Notes under the pieces: generated by a model | Seen by the model: the letters and a program-made list of their open reading frames with translations, nothing else | Told to the model about the DNA's origin: nothing | Databases searched by the model: none | Made by a program: the position numbers and the translations under genes | Origin: Lachnospiraceae bacterium UBA6987 | GTDB taxonomy: Bacteria; Bacillota; Clostridia; Lachnospirales; Lachnospiraceae | Direction of reading: 5' to 3' | Assembly (NCBI GenBank): GCA_002449955.1 | Contig: DJYD01000027.1 | Coordinates: 1 to 7,879, forward strand | Length of the DNA stretch: 7,879 nucleotides | In this document: positions 6,157 to 7,879 of the stretch, piece after piece | How the letters are laid out: each line of letters begins with the position of its first letter | How positions within the stretch are numbered: the stretch's first letter is position 1

Positions 6157-7879
6157 ATGGAAAAGGATAAAAAGCTGAAGGGAGAAACGCTGAATGCAGC
6201 CAAGGCTCTTGAGGAAGAGAAGAAGGCTGCTGAGGCAGCCGCCGCAGAGGCTGAAGAAGACGAAGCGGAAGAAGATGATGACGATGAAGAGGAGGAGATG
6301 GAACCGAAGCAGAAGCTTCTCCAGATCGTCATTGCCGCCGCGCTGCTCGGCGCCGCGTTCCTGCTCGACAGGACGCTCACGCTTCCGCTGTGGGGCAGGC
6401 TCCTGCTGTACCTCGTGCCGTATCTTGCGGCCGGCTTTGACGTATTAAAGGAAGCAGCCGAGCATATCTCGGAGGGGGAAGTCTTTGACGAAGACTTTCT
6501 GATGTGCATCGCCACGATCGGCGCCCTGCTCATCGGCTTCGTGCCGGGCGGGGAGCCCATGTTTGCCGAGGCGGTGTTCGTGATGCTCTTCTTCCAGGTC
6601 GGAGAGCTCCTTGAGGGCGTTGCGGAAGGAAGAAGCAGACGTTCCATTTCACAGCTTATGGATATCCGCCCGGATACGGCGAACGTGGAACGGGACGGCG
6701 CGGTGGTAAGTGTCGATCCCGACGAGGTTGAAGTCGGCGAGACGGTGGTGATCCGTCCCGGGGAAAAGGTGCCTATGGACGGCACGGTCCTTGAAGGGAC
6801 CTCGAGCCTGAACACGGTGGCATTAACCGGGGAAAGCGAGCCGCGGGACGTCACTGCGGGGGGGCAGGTGCTTTCCGGCTTTGTGAACTTAAGCGGGCTG
6901 CTCCGCGTGCGTGCGGATAAGCCGGCGGGCGAGTCCACGGCGGCGAAGATCCTGGATCTGGTCGAACATGCCTCCTCACGTAAATCGAAGACAGAGAAAT
7001 TCATCACGCGCTTTGCGAAGGTCTACACGCCCATCGTGGTCTGCGCGGCCGTTGTCCTTGCCTTCCTGCCGCCGCTTCTTTCCGGCGATTTCGGCGCGCA
7101 TTTTGCCTCCTGGCTGCTGCGGGCGCTGACCTTCCTTGTGGTATCGTGCCCCTGCGCGCTCGTCATTTCCGTGCCGCTCACCTTCTTTGCCGGCGTCGGC
7201 GCGGCGTCAAAGCGCGGCATTCTGATCAAGGGCTCGTCCTACATGGACGCACTTGCCCGCACGGAGATCGTGGTCTTTGATAAGACCGGAACGCTCACAA
7301 AGGGTGTGTTCGAGGTAACCGACCTGCACCCGGAGGAGATCTCGCCGAAGGAACTGCTGCACCTCGCGGCACACGTGGAGCGCTATTCCACGCATCCCAT
7401 CGCGGCGTCGCTTCGGGAAGCCTTCGGTAATGAAGACGACGGCTGCAGCGTGGAGGATGTGGAGGAACTGGCCGGCCTCGGCGTGAAGGCCGTGGTCGAA
7501 GGAAAGACCGTCTATGCCGGAAACAGCCGCCTGATGGACAAGATCGGTGCGGCCTGGACGCCCTGCGAGGACCCGGGAACCATTATCCACATTGCGGCGG
7601 ACGGCGAATATTTAGGGCATATCCATATTTCGGACGTGGAAAAGCCTGACGCGAAGGCGGCGGTGAGCGCGCTGACTGCGGCCGGCGTGAAGCGGGTCGT
7701 CATGCTGACCGGCGACCGAAAGAAGGCGGCGGAGCACGTGGCGGCTTCGCTCGGCATCACGGAGCTTAAGGCGGAGCTGCTGCCCGAAGGCAAGGTCGAA
7801 GCGGTCGAGACCTTGATGAAGGAAAAGACGGAAAACGGAACCCTGCTTTTTGTGGGCGACGGCATCAACGACGCGCCGG
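6157..7879 (+). CDS. P1B-type heavy-metal-transporting ATPase (Zn/Cd/Pb type), 3' end outside window
   Basis: The frame runs 574 codons to the window edge without a stop. It exports heavy metal ions across the cytoplasmic membrane using ATP. Visible motifs in order are TGES (224-227, actuator), CPC in a membrane helix (331-333, metal site), DKTGTL (375-380, phosphorylated Asp375), THP (412-414, the HP motif of P1B pumps), TGD (518-520) and GDGINDAP (567-574). RRSISQLMDI (161-170) and VISVPLTFF after CPC resemble CadA/ZntA, suggesting zinc, cadmium or lead rather than copper. Six of the usual eight membrane segments are visible (about 54-70, 80-96, 114-131, 136-153, 288-309, 317-341). No N-terminal CxxC metal-binding domain is present. 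Instead residues 1-50 are charged, with an almost unbroken Glu/Asp run at 33-47. It is divergent from the sigma operon and has its own promoter and dyad operator. Confidence 0.92.
   Translation, partial: MEKDKKLKGETLNAAKALEEEKKAAEAAAAEAEEDEAEEDDDDEEEEMEPKQKLLQIVIAAALLGAAFLLDRTLTLPLWGRLLLYLVPYLAAGFDVLKEAAEHISEGEVFDEDFLMCIATIGALLIGFVPGGEPMFAEAVFVMLFFQVGELLEGVAEGRSRRSISQLMDIRPDTANVERDGAVVSVDPDEVEVGETVVIRPGEKVPMDGTVLEGTSSLNTVALTGESEPRDVTAGGQVLSGFVNLSGLLRVRADKPAGESTAAKILDLVEHASSRKSKTEKFITRFAKVYTPIVVCAAVVLAFLPPLLSGDFGAHFASWLLRALTFLVVSCPCALVISVPLTFFAGVGAASKRGILIKGSSYMDALARTEIVVFDKTGTLTKGVFEVTDLHPEEISPKELLHLAAHVERYSTHPIAASLREAFGNEDDGCSVEDVEELAGLGVKAVVEGKTVYAGNSRLMDKIGAAWTPCEDPGTIIHIAADGEYLGHIHISDVEKPDAKAAVSALTAAGVKRVVMLTGDRKKAAEHVAASLGITELKAELLPEGKVEAVETLMKEKTENGTLLFVGDGINDAP

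Noticed and set aside
6298..6300. Alternative ATPase start at the in-frame ATG, preceded by AGGAGG.
   Set aside because: The purine-rich run is part of the Glu/Asp codons and sits only two bases from the ATG. The ATG at 6157 has better spacing and a promoter 75 bases upstream. It remains a minor possibility.
6144..7007. A 287-codon open frame on the - strand opposite the ATPase gene, very rich in serine.
   Set aside because: The ATPase on the + strand has unmistakable motifs. The reverse frame is low-complexity serine from complementing GC-rich codons, with no domain and no clear ribosome site.

Overview
The window looks like a chromosomal piece of a Clostridia-type member of the Firmicutes (Bacillota), possibly Lachnospiraceae. 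The reasons are strong AGGAG-type ribosome binding sites, a short ECF sigma factor overlapping a gene that begins MNTETLLDAIG (a pattern common next to sigma factors in that group), and GPH-type sugar transport. Composition is about 60% GC in the samples I counted (36/60 at 3601-3660), with one AT-rich patch. The taxon is inferred from style, not from a marker gene.

Region 1 (1-4548, + strand) is a three-gene sugar-utilisation run that continues upstream of the window. It holds the C-terminal 280 residues of a fucose-isomerase-like sugar isomerase, a cytoplasmic GH31 alpha-glycosidase closely resembling the sulfoquinovosidase YihQ, and a GPH-family (MelB/YihO-like) cation:sugar symporter. A strong hairpin terminator closes the run. 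The implied logic is import of an intact glycoside, hydrolysis in the cytoplasm, and isomerisation of the released aldose to a ketose. The layout resembles sulfoquinovose loci, but two sulfonate-binding residues of YihQ are replaced (Arg301 to Gln, Tyr508 to Phe). The substrate may therefore be a different sugar. This is the most interesting point in the window.

Region 2 (4608-5905, - strand) is a two-gene signalling operon: an ECF sigma factor and, overlapping it by one base, a single-pass membrane protein that is probably its anti-sigma factor or sensor. A promoter of ECF type lies just upstream, suggesting autoregulation. The outer domain of the membrane protein is AT-rich, while its N-terminal part and the sigma gene match the surrounding GC.

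Region 3 (5906-6156) is a compact divergent control region. It carries the ECF promoter on the - strand, five copies of TTGCCCAAA spaced about one helical turn apart, a near-consensus vegetative promoter on the + strand, and overlapping dyads resembling ArsR/SmtB-type operators.

Region 4 (6157-7879, + strand) is a P1B-type heavy-metal ATPase (Zn/Cd/Pb group by resemblance) running off the window. It has an acidic low-complexity N-terminus where many relatives carry a CxxC metal-binding domain.

No RNA genes, insertion sequences or CRISPR arrays were seen, and no gap between genes exceeds 300 bases.
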